Shown here: positions 12,501-27,500 of the stretch, in pieces
How the letters are laid out: each line of letters begins with the position of its first letter
How positions within the stretch are numbered: the stretch's first letter is position 1
NCBI GenBank assembly: GCA_001643675.2
Contig: LSRY02000051.1
Coordinates: 2,501 to 66,500, forward strand
Reading direction: 5' to 3'
Origin: Monocercomonoides exilis
Taxonomy: Eukaryota; Preaxostyla; Oxymonadida; Polymastigidae
DNA length: 64,000 bases
Program-made: the position numbers and the translations under genes
The notes under the pieces: generated by a model
The model's database searches: none
What the model saw: only the letters and a program-made list of their open reading frames with translations
What the model was told of the DNA's origin: nothing

Positions 12501-15500
12501 TTACACAAATTTTGTAATTTTTGTCGAAAAAGAAGTATTGAGAATAATTGGTGTTGAGTGATATTTCGGGTGAGAGGGCCTTCTCAGAGGGAAAAGCCTT
12601 CCCACCCAAAAATATCAATGAAATATTTCTCAAAACTTCACCAAGTGATGTGACAATGCAAGAGAGTGTGATGGGAGAGCGTTGCAAGGCGCTCCCCACT
12701 CTCGACGAGCCGGAAGGAACGCTGCGCGCTGCCCTAGGCCTTTTCCAGTCAATTTCCCTTATTAACCGAATTTTCTTTGTTTTTTTTTTGCGGGGCGGGG
12801 AGGGCGCGGTGAGTGGTGTGGCCTGCTGTGCAGGCCACAGGAGCCAGGGGGCTATTTACACAAATTTTGTAATTTTTGTCGAAAAAGAAGTATTGAGAAT
12901 AATTGGTGTTGAGTGATATTTCGGGTGAGAGGGCCTTCTCAGAGGGAAAAGCCTTCCCACCCAAAAATATCAATGAAATATTTCTCAAAACTTCACCAAG
13001 TGATGTGACAATGCAAGAGAGTGTGATGGGAGAGCGTTGCAAGGCGCTCCCCACTCTCGACGAGCCGGAAGGAACGCGCTGCGCGCTGCCCTAGGCCTTT
13101 TCCAGTCAATTTCCCTTATTAACCGAATTTTCTTTGTTTTTTTTTTTGCGGGGCGGGGAGGGCGCGGTGGAGTGGTGTGGCCTGCACAGCAGGCCACAGG
13201 AGCCAGGGGGCTATTTACACAAATTTTGTAATTTTTGTCGAAAAAGAAGTATTGAGAATAATTGGTGTTGAGTGATATTTCGGGTGAGAGGGCCTTCTCA
13301 GAGGGAAAAGCCTTCCCACCCAAAAATATCAATGAAATATTTCTCAAAACTTCACCAAGTGATGTGACAATGCAAGAGAGTGTGATGGGAGAGCGTTGCA
13401 AGGCGCTCCCCACTCTCGACGAGCCGGAAGGAACGCTGCGCGCTGCCCTAGGCCTTTTCCAGTCAATTTCCCTTATTAACCGAATTTTCTTTGTTTTTTT
13501 TTGCGGGGCGGGGAGGGCGCGGTGAGTGGTGTGGCCTGCTGTGCAGGCCACAGGAGCCAGGGGGCTATTTACACAAATTTTGTAATTTTTGTCGAAAAAG
13601 AAGTATTGAGAATAATTGGTGTTGAGTGATATTTCGGGTGAGAGGGCCTTCTCAGAGGGAAAAAGCCTTCCCACCCAAAAATATCAATGAAATATTTCTC
13701 AAAACTTCACCAAGTGATGTGACAATGCAAGAGAGTGTGATGGGAGAGCGTTGCAAGGCGCTCCCCACTCCTCGACGAGCCGGAAGGAACGCGCTGCGCG
13801 CTGCCCTGAGTGGTTGGCCTGCACAGACAAAGGGGGCTATTTACACAAATTTTGTAATTTTTGTCGAAAAAGAAGTATTGAGAATAATTGGTGTTGAGTG
13901 ATATTTCGGGTGAGAGGGCCTTCTCAGAGGGAAAAAGCCTTCCCACCCAAAAATATCAATGAAATATTTCTCAAAACTTCACCAAGTGATGTGACAATGC
14001 AAGAGAGTGTGATGGGAGAGCGTTGCAAGGCGCTCCCCACTCTCGACGAGCCGGAAGGAACGCGCTGCGCGCTGCCCTAGGCCTTTCCAGTCAATTTCCC
14101 TTATTAACCGAATTTTCTTTGTTTTTTTTTGCGGGGCGGGGAGGGCGCGGTGAGTGGTGTGGCCTGCTGTGCAGGCCACAGGAGCCAGGGGGCTATTTAC
14201 ACAAATTTTGTAATTTTTGTCGAAAAAGAAGTATTGAGAATAATTGGTGTTGAGTGATATTTCGGGTGAGAGGGCCTTCTCAGAGGGAAAAAGCCTTCCC
14301 ACCCAAAAAATATCAATGAAATATTTCTCAAAACTTCACCAAGTGATGTGACAATGCAAGAGAGTGTGATGGGAGAGCGTTGCAAGGCGCTCCCCACTCC
14401 TCGACGAGCCGGAAGGAACGCGCTGCGCGCTGCCCTAGGCCTTTTCCAGTCAATTTCCCTTATTAACCGAATTTTCTTTGTTTTTTTTTTTGCGGGGCGG
14501 GGAGGGCGCGGTGAGGTGGTGTGGCCTGCTGTGCAGGCCACAGGAGCCAGGGGGCTATTTACACAAATTTTGTAATTTTTGTCGAAAAAGAAGTATTGAG
14601 AATAATTGGTGTTGAGTGATATTTCGGGTGAGAGGGCCTTCTCAGAGGGAAAAAGCCTTCCCACCCAAAAATATCAATGAAATATTTCTCAAAACTTCAC
14701 CAAGTGATGTGACAATGCAAGAGAGTGTGATGGGAGAGCGTTGCAAGGCGCTCCCCACTCTCGACGAGCCGGAAGGAACGCGCTGCGCGCTGCCCTAGGC
14801 CTTTTCCAGTCAATTTCCCTTATTAACCGAATTTTCTTTGTTTTTTTTTTTGCGGGGCGGGGAGGGCGCGGTGAGTGGTGTGGCCTGCACAGCAGGCCAC
14901 AGGAGCCAGGGGGCTATTTACACAAATTTTGTAATTTTTGTCGAAAAAGAAGTATTGAGAATAATTGGTGTTGAGTGATATTTCGGGTGAGAGGGCCTTC
15001 TCAGAGGGAAAAAGCCTTCCCACCCAAAAATATCAATGAAATATTTCTCAAAACTTCACCAAGTGATGTGACAATGCAAGAGAGTGTGATGGGAGAGCGT
15101 TGCAAGGCGCTCCCCACTCTCGACGAGCCGGAAGGAACGCGCTGCGCGCTGCCCTAGGCCTTTTCCAGTCAATTTCCCTTATTAACCGAATTTTCTTTGT
15201 TTTTTTTTTTGCGGGGCGGGGAGGGCGCGGTGAGTGGTGTGGCCTGCACAGCAGGCCACAGGAGCCAGGGGGCTATTTACACAAATTTTGTAATTTTTGT
15301 CGAAAAAGAAGTATTGAGAATAATTGGTGTTGAGTGATATTTCGGGTGAGAGGGCCTTCTCAGAGGGAAAAGCCTTCCCACCCAAAAATATCAATGAAAT
15401 ATTTCTCAAAACTTCACCAAGTGATGTGACAATGCAAGAGAGTGTGATGGGAGAGCGTTGCAAGGCGCTCCCCACTCTCGACGAGCCGGAAGGAACGCGC

Positions 15501-18500
15501 TGCGCGCTGCCCTAGGCCTTTTCCAGTCAATTTCCCTTATTAACCGAATTTTCTTTGTTTTTTTTTTTGCGGGGCGGGGAGGGCGCGGTGAGTGGTGTGG
15601 CCTGCTGTGCAGGCCACAGGAGCCAGGGGGCTATTTACACAAATTTTGTAATTTTTGTCGAAAAAGAAGTATTGAGAATAATTGGTGTTGAGTGATATTT
15701 CGGGTGAGAGGGCCTTCTCAGAGGGAAAAAGCCTTCCCACCCAAAAATATCAATGAAATATTTCTCAAAACTTCACCAAGTGATGTGACAATGCAAGAGA
15801 GTGTGATGGGAGAGCGTTGCAAGGCGCTCCCCACTCTCGACGAGCCGGAAGGAACGCGCTGCGCGCTGCCCTAGGCCTTTTCCAGTCAATTTCCCTTATT
15901 AACCGAATTTTCTTTGTTTTTTTTTGCGGGGCGGGGAGGGCGCGGTGAGTGGTGTGGCCTGCACAGCAGGCCACAGGAGCCAGGGGGCTATTTACACAAA
16001 TTTTGTAATTTTTGTCGAAAAAGAAGTATTGAGAATAATTGGTGTTGAGTGATATTTCGGGTGAGAGGGCCTTCTCAGAGGGAAAAGCCTTCCCACCCAA
16101 AAATATCAATGAAATATTTCTCAAAACTTCACCAAGTGATGTGACAATGCAAGAGAGTGTGATGGGAGAGCGTTGCAAGGCGCTCCCCACTCTCGACGAG
16201 CCGGAAGGAACGCGCTGCGCGCTGCCCTAGGCCTTTTCCAGTCAATTTCCCTTATTAACCGAATTTTCTTTGTTTTTTTTTTTTGCGGGGCGGGGAGGGC
16301 GCGGTGAGTGGTGTGGCCTGCACAGCAGGCCACAGGAGCCAGGGGGCTATTTACACAAATTTTGTAATTTTTGTCGAAAAAGAAGTATTGAGAATAATTG
16401 GTGTTGAGTGATATTTCGGGTGAGAGGGCCTTCTCAGAGGGAAAAGCCTTCCCACCCAAAAATATCAATGAAATATTTCTCAAAACTTCACCAAGTGATG
16501 TGACAATGCAAGAGAGTGTGATGGGAGAGCGTTGCAAGGCGCTCCCCACTCTCGACGAGCCGGAAGGAACGCGCTGCGCGCTGCCCTAGGCCTTTTCCAG
16601 TCAATTTCCCTTATTAACCGAATTTTCTTTTGTTTTTTTTTTGCGGGGCGGGGAGGGCGCGGTGAGTGGTGTGGCCTGCACAGCAGGCCACAGGAGCCAG
16701 GGGGCTATTTACACAAATTTTGTAATTTTTGTCGAAAAAGAAGTATTGAGAATAATTGGTGTTGAGTGATATTTCGGGTGAGAGGGCCTTCTCAGAGGGA
16801 AAAAGCCTTCCCACCCAAAAATATCAATGAAATATTTCTCAAAACTTCACCAAGTGATGTGACAATGCAAGAGAGTGTGATGGGAGAGCGTTGCAAGGCG
16901 CTCCCCACTCTCGACGAGCCGGAAGGAACGCGCTGCGCGCTGCCCTAGGCCTTTCCAGTCAATTTCCCTTATTAACCGAATTTTCTTTGTTTTTTTTGCG
17001 GGGCGGGGAGGGCGCGGTGAGTGGTGTGGCCTGCACAGCAGGCCACAGGAGCCAGGGGGCTATTTACACAAATTTTGTAATTTTTGTCGAAAAAGAAGTA
17101 TTGAGAATAATTGGTGTTGAGTGATATTTCGGGTGAGAGGGCCTTCTCAGAGGGAAAAGCCTTCCCACCCAAAAATATCAATGAAATATTTCTCAAAACT
17201 TCACCAAGTGATGTGACAATGCAAGAGAGTGTGATGGGAGAGCGTTGCAAGGCGCTCCCCACTCTCGACGAGCCGGAAGGAACGCGCTGCGCGCTGCCCT
17301 AGGCCTTTTCCAGTCAATTTCCTTATTAACCGAATTTTCTTTGTTTTTTTTTTTGCGGGGCGGGGAGGGCGCGGTGAGTGGTGTGGCCTGCACAGCAGGC
17401 CACAGGAGCCAGGGGGCTATTTACACAAATTTTGTAATTTTTGTCGAAAAGAAGTATTGAGAATAATTGGTGTTGAGTGATATTTCGGGTGAGAGGGCCT
17501 TCTCAGAGGGAAAAGCCTTCCCACCCAAAAATATCAATGAAATATTTCTCAAAACTTCACCAAGTGATGTGACAATGCAAGAGAGTGTGATGGGAGAGCG
17601 TTGCAAGGCGCTCCCCACTCTCGACGAGCCGGAAGGAACGCGCTGCGCGCTGCCCTAGGCCTTTTCCAGTCAATTTCCCTTATTAACCGAATTTTCTTTG
17701 TTTTTTTTTTTTGCGGGGCGGGGAGGGCGCGGTGAGTGGTGTGGCCTGCACAGCAGGCCACAGGAGCCAGGGGGCTATTTACACAAATTTTGTAATTTTT
17801 GTCGAAAAAGAAGTATTGAGAATAATTGGTGTTGAGTGATATTTCGGGTGAGAGGGCCTTCTCAGAGGGAAAAGCCTTCCCACCCAAAAATATCAATGAA
17901 ATATTTCTCAAAACTTCACCAAGTGATGTGACAATGCAAGAGAGTGTGATGGGAGAGCGTTGCAAGGCGCTCCCCACTCTCGACGAGCCGGAAGGAACGC
18001 GCTGCGCGCTGCCCTAGGCCTTTTCCAGTCAATTTCCCTTATTAACCGAATTTTCTTTGTTTTTTTTTTTGCGGGGCGGGGAGGGCGCGGTGAGTGGTGT
18101 GGCCTGCACAGCAGGCCACAGGAGCCAGGGGGCTATTTACACAAATTTTGTAATTTTTGTCGAAAAAGAAGTATTGAGAATAATTGGTGTTGAGTGATAT
18201 TTCGGGTGAGAGGGCCTTCTCAGAGGGAAAAAAGCCTTCCCACCCAAAAATATCAATGAAATATTTCTCAAAACTTCACCAAGTGATGTGACAATGCAAG
18301 AGAGTGTGATGGGAGAGCGTTGCAAGGCGCTCCCCACTCTCGACGAGCCGGAAGGAACGCGCTGCGCGCTGCCCTAGGCCTTTTCCAGTCAATTTCCCTT
18401 ATTAACCGAATTTTCTTTGTTTTTTTTTTGCGGGGCGGGGAGGGCGCGGTGAGTGGTGTGGCCTGCACAGCAGGCCACAGGAGCCAGGGGGCTATTTACA

Positions 18501-21500
18501 CAAATTTTGTAATTTTTGTCGAAAAAGAAGTATTGAGAATAATTGGTGTTGAGTGATATTTCGGGTGAGAGGGCCTTCTCAGAGGGAAAAAGCCTTCCCA
18601 CCCAAAAATATCAATGAAATATTTCTCAAAACTTCACCAAGTGATGTGACAATGCAAGAGAGTGTGATGGGAGAGCGTTGCAAGGCGCTCCCCACTCTCG
18701 ACGAGCCGGAAGGAACGCTGCGCGCTGCCCTAGGCCTTTTCCAGTCAATTTCCCTTATTAACCGAATTTTCTTTGTTTTTTTTTTTTGCGGGGCGGGGAG
18801 GGCGCGGTGAGTGGTGTGGCCTGCACAGCAGGCCACAGGAGCCAGGGGGCTATTTACACAAATTTTGTAATTTTTGTCGAAAAAGAAGTATTGAGAATAA
18901 TTGGTGTTGAGTGATATTTCGGGTGAGAGGGCCTTCTCAGAGGGAAAAGCCTTCCCACCCAAAAATATCAATGAAATATTTCTCAAAACTTCACCAAGTG
19001 ATGTGACAATGCAAGAGAGTGTGATGGGAGAGCGTTGCAAGGCGCTCCCCACTCTCGACGAGCCGGAAGGAACGCGCTGCGCGCTGCCCTAGGCCTTTTC
19101 CAGTCAATTTCCCTTATTAACCGAATTTTCTTTGTTTTTTTTTTGCGGGGCGGGGAGGGCGCGGTGAGTGGTGTGGCCTGCTGTGCAGGCCACAGGAGCC
19201 AGGGGGCTATTTACACAAATTTTGTAATTTTTGTCGAAAAAGAAGTATTGAGAATAATTGGTGTTGAGTGATATTTCGGGTGAGAGGGCCTTCTCAGAGG
19301 GAAAAAGCCTTCCCACCCAAAAATATCAATGAAATATTTCTCAAAACTTCACCAAGTGATGTGACAATGCAAGAGAGTGTGATGGGAGAGCGTTGCAAGG
19401 CGCTCCCCACTCTCGACGAGCCGGAAGGAACGCGCTGCGCGCTGCCCTAGGCCTTTTCCAGTCAATTTCCCTTATTAACCGAATTTTCTTTGTTTTTTTT
19501 TTTGCGGGGCGGGGAGGGCGCGGTGAGTGGTGTGGCCTGCACAGCAGGCCACAGGAGCCAGGGGGCTATTTACACAAATTTTGTAATTTTTGTCGAAAAA
19601 GAAGTATTGAGAATAATTGGTGTTGAGTGATATTTCGGGTGAGAGGGCCTTCTCAGAGGGAAAAAAGCCTTCCCACCCAAAAATATCAATGAAATATTTC
19701 TCAAAACTTCACCAAGTGATGTGACAATGCAAGAGAGTGTGATGGGAGAGCGTTGCAAGGCGCTCCCCACTCTCGACGAGCCGGAAGGAACGCGCTGCGC
19801 GCTGCCCTAGGCCTTTTCCAGTCAATTTCCCTTATTAACCGAATTTTCTTTGTTTTTTTTTTGCGGGGCGGGGAGGGCGCGGTGAGTGGTGTGGCCTGCA
19901 CAGCAGGCCACAGGAGCCAGGGGGCTATTTACACAAATTTTGTAATTTTTGTCGAAAAAGAAGTATTGAGAATAATTGGTGTTGAGTGATATTTCGGGTG
20001 AGAGGGCCTTCTCAGAGGGAAAAAGCCTTCCCACCCAAAAATATCAATGAAATATTTCTCAAAACTTCACCAAGTGATGTGACAATGCAAGAGAGTGTGA
20101 TGGGAGAGCGTTGCAAGGCGCTCCCCACTCTCGACGAGCCGGAAGGAACGCGCTGCGCGCTGCCCTAGGCCTTTTCCAGTCAATTTCCCTTATTAACCGA
20201 ATTTTCTTTTGTTTTTTTTTTTGCGGGGCGGGGAGGGCGCGGTGAGTGGTGTGGCCTGCACAGCAGGCCACAGGAGCCAGGGGGCTATTTACACAAATTT
20301 TGTAATTTTTGTCGAAAAGAAGTATTGAGAATAATTGGTGTTGAGTGATATTTCGGGTGAGAGGGCCTTCTCAGAGGGAAAAGCCTTCCCACCCAAAAAT
20401 ATCAATGAAATATTTCTCAAAACTTCACCAAGTGATGTGACAATGCAAGAGAGTGTGATGGGAGAGCGTTGCAAGGCGCTCCCCACTCTCGACGAGCCGG
20501 AAGGAACGCGCTGCGCGCTGCCCTAGGCCTTTTCCAGTCAATTTCCCTTATTAACCGAATTTTCTTTTGTTTTTTTTTTTGCGGGGCGGGGAGGGCGCGG
20601 TGAGTGGTGTGGCCTGCTGTGCAGGCCACAGGAGCCAGGGGGCTATTTACACAAATTTTGTAATTTTTGTCGAAAAAGAAGTATTGAGAATAATTGGTGT
20701 TGAGTGATATTTCGGGTGAGAGGGCCTTCTCAGAGGGAAAAAGCCTTCCCACCCAAAAATATCAATGAAATATTTCTCAAAACTTCACCAAGTGATGTGA
20801 CAATGCAAGAGAGTGTGATGGGAGAGCGTTGCAAGGCGCTCCCCACTCTCGACGAGCCGGAAGGAACGCGCTGCGCGCTGCCCTAGGCCTTTTCCAGTCA
20901 ATTTCCCTTATTAACCGAATTTTCTTTGTTTTTTTTTTTGCGGGGCGGGGAGGGCGCGGTGAGTGGTGTGGCCTGCTGTGCAGGCCACAGGAGCCAGGGG
21001 GCTATTTACACAAATTTTGTAATTTTTGTCGAAAAAGAAGTATTGAGAATAATTGGTGTTGAGTGATATTTCGGGTGAGAGGGCCTTCTCAGAGGGAAAA
21101 AGCCTTCCCACCCAAAAATATCAATGAAATATTTCTCAAAACTTCACCAAGTGATGTGACAATGCAAGAGAGTGTGATGGGAGAGCGTTGCAAGGCGCTC
21201 CCCACTCTCGACGAGCCGGAAGGAACGCTGCGCGCTGCCCTAGGCCTTTTCCAGTCAATTTCCCTTATTAACCGAATTTTCTTTGTTTTTTTTTTTGCGG
21301 GGCGGGGAGGGCGCGGTGAGTGGTGTGGCCTGCTGTGCAGGCCACAGGAGCCAGGGGGCTATTTACACAAATTTTGTAATTTTTGTCGAAAAAGAAGTAT
21401 TGAGAATAATTGGTGTTGAGTGATATTTCGGGTGAGAGGGCCTTCTCAGAGGGAAAAAGCCTTCCCACCCAAAAATATCAATGAAATATTTCTCAAAACT

Positions 21501-24500
21501 TCACCAAGTGATGTGACAATGCAAGAGAGTGTGATGGGAGAGCGTTGCAAGGCGCTCCCCACTCTCGACGAGCCGGAAGGAACGCGCTGCGCGCTGCCCT
21601 AGGCCTTTTCCAGTCAATTTCCCTTATTAACCGAATTTTCTTTGTTTTTTTTTGCGGGGCGGGGAGGGCGCGGTGAGTGGTGTGGCCTGCTGTGCAGGCC
21701 ACAGGAGCCAGGGGGCTATTTACACAAATTTTGTAATTTTTGTCGAAAAAGAAGTATTGAGAATAATTGGTGTTGAGTGATATTTCGGGTGAGAGGGCCT
21801 TCTCAGAGGGGAAAAAGCCTTCCCACCCAAAAATATCAATGAAATATTTCTCAAAACTTCACCAAGTGATGTGACAATGCAAGAGAGTGTGATGGGAGAG
21901 CGTTGCAAGGCGCTCCCCACTCTCGACGAGCCGGAAGGAACGCGCTGCGCGCTGCCCTAGGCCTTTTCCAGTCAATTTCCCTTATTAACCGAATTTTCTT
22001 TGTTTTTTTTTTTTGCGGGGCGGGGAGGGCGCGGTGAGTGGTGTGGCCTGCTGTGCAGGCCACAGGAGCCAGGGGGCTATTTACACAAATTTTGTAATTT
22101 TTGTCGAAAAAGAAGTATTGAGAATAATTGGTGTTGAGTGATATTTCGGGTGAGAGGGCCTTCTCAGAGGGAAAAAGCCTTCCCACCCAAAAATATCAAT
22201 GAAATATTTCTCAAAACTTCACCAAGTGATGTGACAATGCAAGAGAGTGTGATGGGAGAGCGTTGCAAGGCGCTCCCCACTCTCGACGAGCCGGAAGGAA
22301 CGCGCTGCGCGCTGCCCTAGGCCTTTTCCAGTCAATTTCCCTTATTAACCGAATTTTCTTTTGTTTTTTTTTTTGCGGGGCGGGGAGGGCGCGGTGAGTG
22401 GTGTGGCCTGCTGTGCAGGCCACAGGAGCCAGGGGGCTATTTACACAAATTTTGTAATTTTTGTCGAAAAAGAAGTATTGAGAATAATTGGTGTTGAGTG
22501 ATATTTCGGGTGAGAGGGCCTTCTCAGAGGGAAAAGCCTTCCCACCCAAAAATATCAATGAAATATTTCTCAAAACTTCACCAAGTGATGTGACAATGCA
22601 AGAGAGTGTGATGGGAGAGCGTTGCAAGGCGCTCCCCACTCTCGACGAGCCGGAAGGAACGCGCTGCGCGCTGCCCTAGGCCTTTTCCAGTCAATTTCCC
22701 TTATTAACCGAATTTTCTTTGTTTTTTTTTGCGGGGCGGGGAGGGCGCGGTGAGTGGTGTGGCCTGCTGTGCAGGCCACAGGAGCCAGGGGGCTATTTAC
22801 ACAAATTTTGTAATTTTTGTCGAAAAAGAAGTATTGAGAATAATTGGTGTTGAGTGATATTTCGGGTGAGAGGGCCTTCTCAGAGGGAAAAAGCCTTCCC
22901 ACCCAAAAATATCAATGAAATATTTCTCAAAACTTCACCAAGTGATGTGACAATGCAAGAGAGTGTGATGGGAGAGCGTTGCAAGGCGCTCCCCACTCTC
23001 GACGAGCCGGAAGGAACGCGCTGCGCGCTGCCCTAGGCCTTTTCCAGTCAATTTCCCTTATTAACCGAATTTTCTTTGTTTTTTTTTTTGCGGGGCGGGG
23101 AGGGCGCGGTGAGTGGTGTGGCCTGCTGTGCAGGCCACAGGAGCCAGGGGGCTATTTACACAAATTTTGTAATTTTTGTCGAAAAAGAAGTATTGAGAAT
23201 AATTGGTGTTGAGTGATATTTCGGGTGAGAGGGCCTTCTCAGAGGGAAAAAGCCTTCCCACCCAAAAATATCAATGAAATATTTCTCAAAACTTCACCAA
23301 GTGATGTGACAATGCAAGAGAGTGTGATGGGAGAGCGTTGCAAGGCGCTCCCCACTCTCGACGAGCCGGAAGGAACGCGCTGCGCGCTGCCCTAGGCCTT
23401 TTCCAGTCAATTTCCCTTATTAACCGAATTTTCTTTTGTTTTTTTTTTTGCGGGGCGGGGAGGGCGCGGTGAGTGGTGTGGCCTGCTGTGCAGGCCACAG
23501 GAGCCAGGGGGCTATTTACACAAATTTTGTAATTTTTGTCGAAAAAGAAGTATTGAGAATAATTGGTGTTGAGTGATATTTCGGGTGAGAGGGCCTTCTC
23601 AGAGGGAAAAAGCCTTCCCACCCAAAAATATCAATGAAATATTTCTCAAAACTTCACCAAGTGATGTGACAATGCAAGAGAGTGTGATGGGAGAGCGTTG
23701 CAAGGCGCTCCCCACTCTCGACGAGCCGGAAGGAACGCGCTGCGCGCTGCCCTAGGCCTTTTCCAGTCAATTTCCCTTATTAACCGAATTTTCTTTGTTT
23801 TTTTTTTTGCGGGGCGGGGAGGGCGCGGTGAGTGGTGTGGCCTGCTGTGCAGGCCACAGGAGCCAGGGGGCTATTTACACAAATTTTGTAATTTTTGTCG
23901 AAAAAGAAGTATTGAGAATAATTGGTGTTGAGTGATATTTCGGGTGAGAGGGCCTTCTCAGAGGGAAAAGCCTTCCCACCCAAAAATATCAATGAAATAT
24001 TTCTCAAAACTTCACCAAGTGATGTGACAATGCAAGAGAGTGTGATGGGAGAGCGTTGCAAGGCGCTCCCCACTCTCGACGAGCCGGAAGGAACGCGCTG
24101 CGCGCTGCCCTAGGCCTTTTCCAGTCAATTTCCCTTATTAACCGAATTTTCTTTTGTTTTTTTTTTGCGGGGCGGGGAGGGCGCGGTGAGTGGTGTGGCC
24201 TGCTGTGCAGGCCACAGGAGCCAGGGGGCTATTTACACAAATTTTGTAATTTTTGTCGAAAAAGAAGTATTGAGAATAATTGGTGTTGAGTGATATTTCG
24301 GGTGAGAGGGCCTTCTCAGAGGGAAAAGCCTTCCCACCCAAAAATATCAATGAAATATTTCTCAAAACTTCACCAAGTGATGTGACAATGCAAGAGAGTG
24401 TGATGGGAGAGCGTTGCAAGGCGCTCCCCACTCTCGACGAGCCGGAAGGAACGCGCTGCGCGCTGCCCTAGGCCTTTTCCAGTCAATTTCCCTTATTAAC

Positions 24501-27500
24501 CGAATTTTCTTTGTTTTTTTTTTTGCGGGGCGGGGAGGGCGCGGTGAGTGGTGTGGCCTGCTGTGCAGGCCACAGGAGCCAGGGGGCTATTTACACAAAT
24601 TTTGTAATTTTTGTCGAAAAAGAAGTATTGAGAATAATTGGTGTTGAGTGATATTTCGGGTGAGAGGGCCTTCTCAGAGGGAAAAAGCCTTCCCACCCAA
24701 AAATATCAATGAAATATTTCTCAAAACTTCACCAAGTGATGTGACAATGCAAGAGAGTGTGATGGGAGAGCGTTGCAAGGCGCTCCCCACTCTCGACGAG
24801 CCGGAAGGAACGCGCTGCGCGCTGCCCTAGGCCTTTTCCAGTCAATTTCCCTTATTAACCGAATTTTCTTTGTTTTTTTTTTTGCGGGGCGGGGAGGGCG
24901 CGGTGAGTGGTGTGGCCTGCTGTGCAGGCCACAGGAGCCAGGGGGCTATTTACACAAATTTTGTAATTTTTGTCGAAAAAGAAGTATTGAGAATAATTGG
25001 TGTTGAGTGATATTTCGGGTGAGAGGGCCTTCTCAGAGGGAAAAAGCCTTCCCACCCAAAAATATCAATGAAATATTTCTCAAAACTTCACCAAGTGATG
25101 TGACAATGCAAGAGAGTGTGATGGGAGAGCGTTGCAAGGCGCTCCCCACTCTCGACGAGCCGGAAGGAACGCGCTGCGCGCTGCCCTAGGCCTTTTCCAG
25201 TCAATTTCCCTTATTAACCGAATTTTCTTTGTTTTTTTTTTTGCGGGGCGGGGAGGGCGCGGTGAGTGGTGTGGCCTGCTGTGCAGGCCACAGGAGCCAG
25301 GGGGCTATTTACACAAATTTTGTAATTTTTGTCGAAAAAGAAGTATTGAGAATAATTGGTGTTGAGTGATATTTCGGGTGAGAGGGCCTTCTCAGAGGGA
25401 AAAGCCTTCCCACCCAAAAATATCAATGAAATATTTCTCAAAACTTCACCAAGTGATGTGACAATGCAAGAGAGTGTGATGGGAGAGCGTTGCAAGGCGC
25501 TCCCCACTCTCGACGAGCCGGAAGGAACGCGCTGCGCGCTGCCCTAGGCCTTTTCCAGTCAATTTCCCTTATTAACCGAATTTTCTTTGTTTTTTTTTTT
25601 GCGGGGCGGGGAGGGCGCGGTGAGTGGTGTGGCCTGCTGTGCAGGCCACAGGAGCCAGGGGGCTATTTACACAAATTTTGTAATTTTTGTCGAAAAAGAA
25701 GTATTGAGAATAATTGGTGTTGAGTGATATTTCGGGTGAGAGGGCCTTCTCAGAGGGAAAAAGCCTTCCCACCCAAAAATATCAATGAAATATTTCTCAA
25801 AACTTCACCAAGTGATGTGACAATGCAAGAGAGTGTGATGGGAGAGCGTTGCAAGGCGCTCCCCACTCTCGACGAGCCGGAAGGAACGCGCTGCGCGCTG
25901 CCCTAGGCCTTTTCCAGTCAATTTCCCTTATTAACCGAATTTTCTTTGTTTTTTTTTGCGGGGCGGGGAGGGCGCGGTGAGTGGTGTGGCCTGCTGTGCA
26001 GGCCACAGGAGCCAGGGGGCTATTTACACAAATTTTGTAATTTTTGTCGAAAAAGAAGTATTGAGAATAATTGGTGTTGAGTGATATTTCGGGTGAGAGG
26101 GCCTTCTCAGAGGGAAAAAGCCTTCCCACCCAAAAATATCAATGAAATATTTCTCAAAACTTCACCAAGTGATGTGACAATGCAAGAGAGTGTGATGGGA
26201 GAGCGTTGCAAGGCGCTCCCCACTCTCGACGAGCCGGAAGGAACGCGCTGCGCGCTGCCCTAGGCCTTTTCCAGTCAATTTCCCTTATTAACCGAATTTT
26301 CTTTGTTTTTTTGCGGGGCGGGGAGGGCGCGGTGAGTGGTGTGGCCTGCTGTGCAGGCCACAGGAGCCAGGGGGCTATTTACACAAATTTTGTAATTTTT
26401 GTCGAAAAAGAAGTATTGAGAATAATTGGTGTTGAGTGATATTTCGGGTGAGAGGGCCTTCTCAGAGGGAAAAAGCCTTCCCACCCAAAAATATCAATGA
26501 AATATTTCTCAAAACTTCACCAAGTGATGTGACAATGCAAGAGAGTGTGATGGGAGAGCGTTGCAAGGCGCTCCCCACTCTCGACGAGCCGGAAGGAACG
26601 CGCTGCGCGCTGCCCTAGGCCTTTTCCAGTCAATTTCCCTTATTAACCGAATTTTCTTTGTTTTTTTTTTTGCGGGGCGGGGAGGGCGCGGTGAGTGGTG
26701 TGGCCTGCTGTGCAGGCCACAGGAGCCAGGGGGCTATTTACACAAATTTTGTAATTTTTGTCGAAAAAGAAGTATTGAGAATAATTGGTGTTGAGTGATA
26801 TTTCGGGTGAGAGGGCCTTCTCAGAGGGAAAAAGCCTTCCCACCCAAAAATATCAATGAAATATTTCTCAAAACTTCACCAAGTGATGTGACAATGCAAG
26901 AGAGTGTGATGGGAGAGCGTTGCAAGGCGCTCCCCACTCTCGACGAGCCGGAAGGAACGCGCTGCGCGCTGCCCTAGGCCTTTTCCAGTCAATTTCCCTT
27001 ATTAACCGAATTTTCTTTGTTTTTTTTTGCGGGGCGGGGAGGGCGCGGTGAGTGGTGTGGCCTGCTGTGCAGGCCACAGGAGCCAGGGGGCTATTTACAC
27101 AAATTTTGTAATTTTTGTCGAAAAAGAAGTATTGAGAATAATTGGTGTTGAGTGATATTTCGGGTGAGAGGGCCTTCTCAGAGGGAAAAAGCCTTCCCAC
27201 CCAAAAATATCAATGAAATATTTCTCAAAACTTCACCAAGTGATGTGACAATGCAAGAGAGTGTGATGGGAGAGCGTTGCAAGGCGCTCCCCACTCTCGA
27301 CGAGCCGGAAGGAACGCGCTGCGCGCTGCCCTAGGCCTTTTCCAGTCAATTTCCCTTATTAACCGAATTTTCTTTGTTTTTTTTTTTGCGGGGCGGGGAG
27401 GGCGCGGTGAGGTGGTGTGGCCTGCTGTGCAGGCCACAGGAGCCAGGGGGCTATTTACACAAATTTTGTAATTTTTGTCGAAAAAGAAGTATTGAGAATA

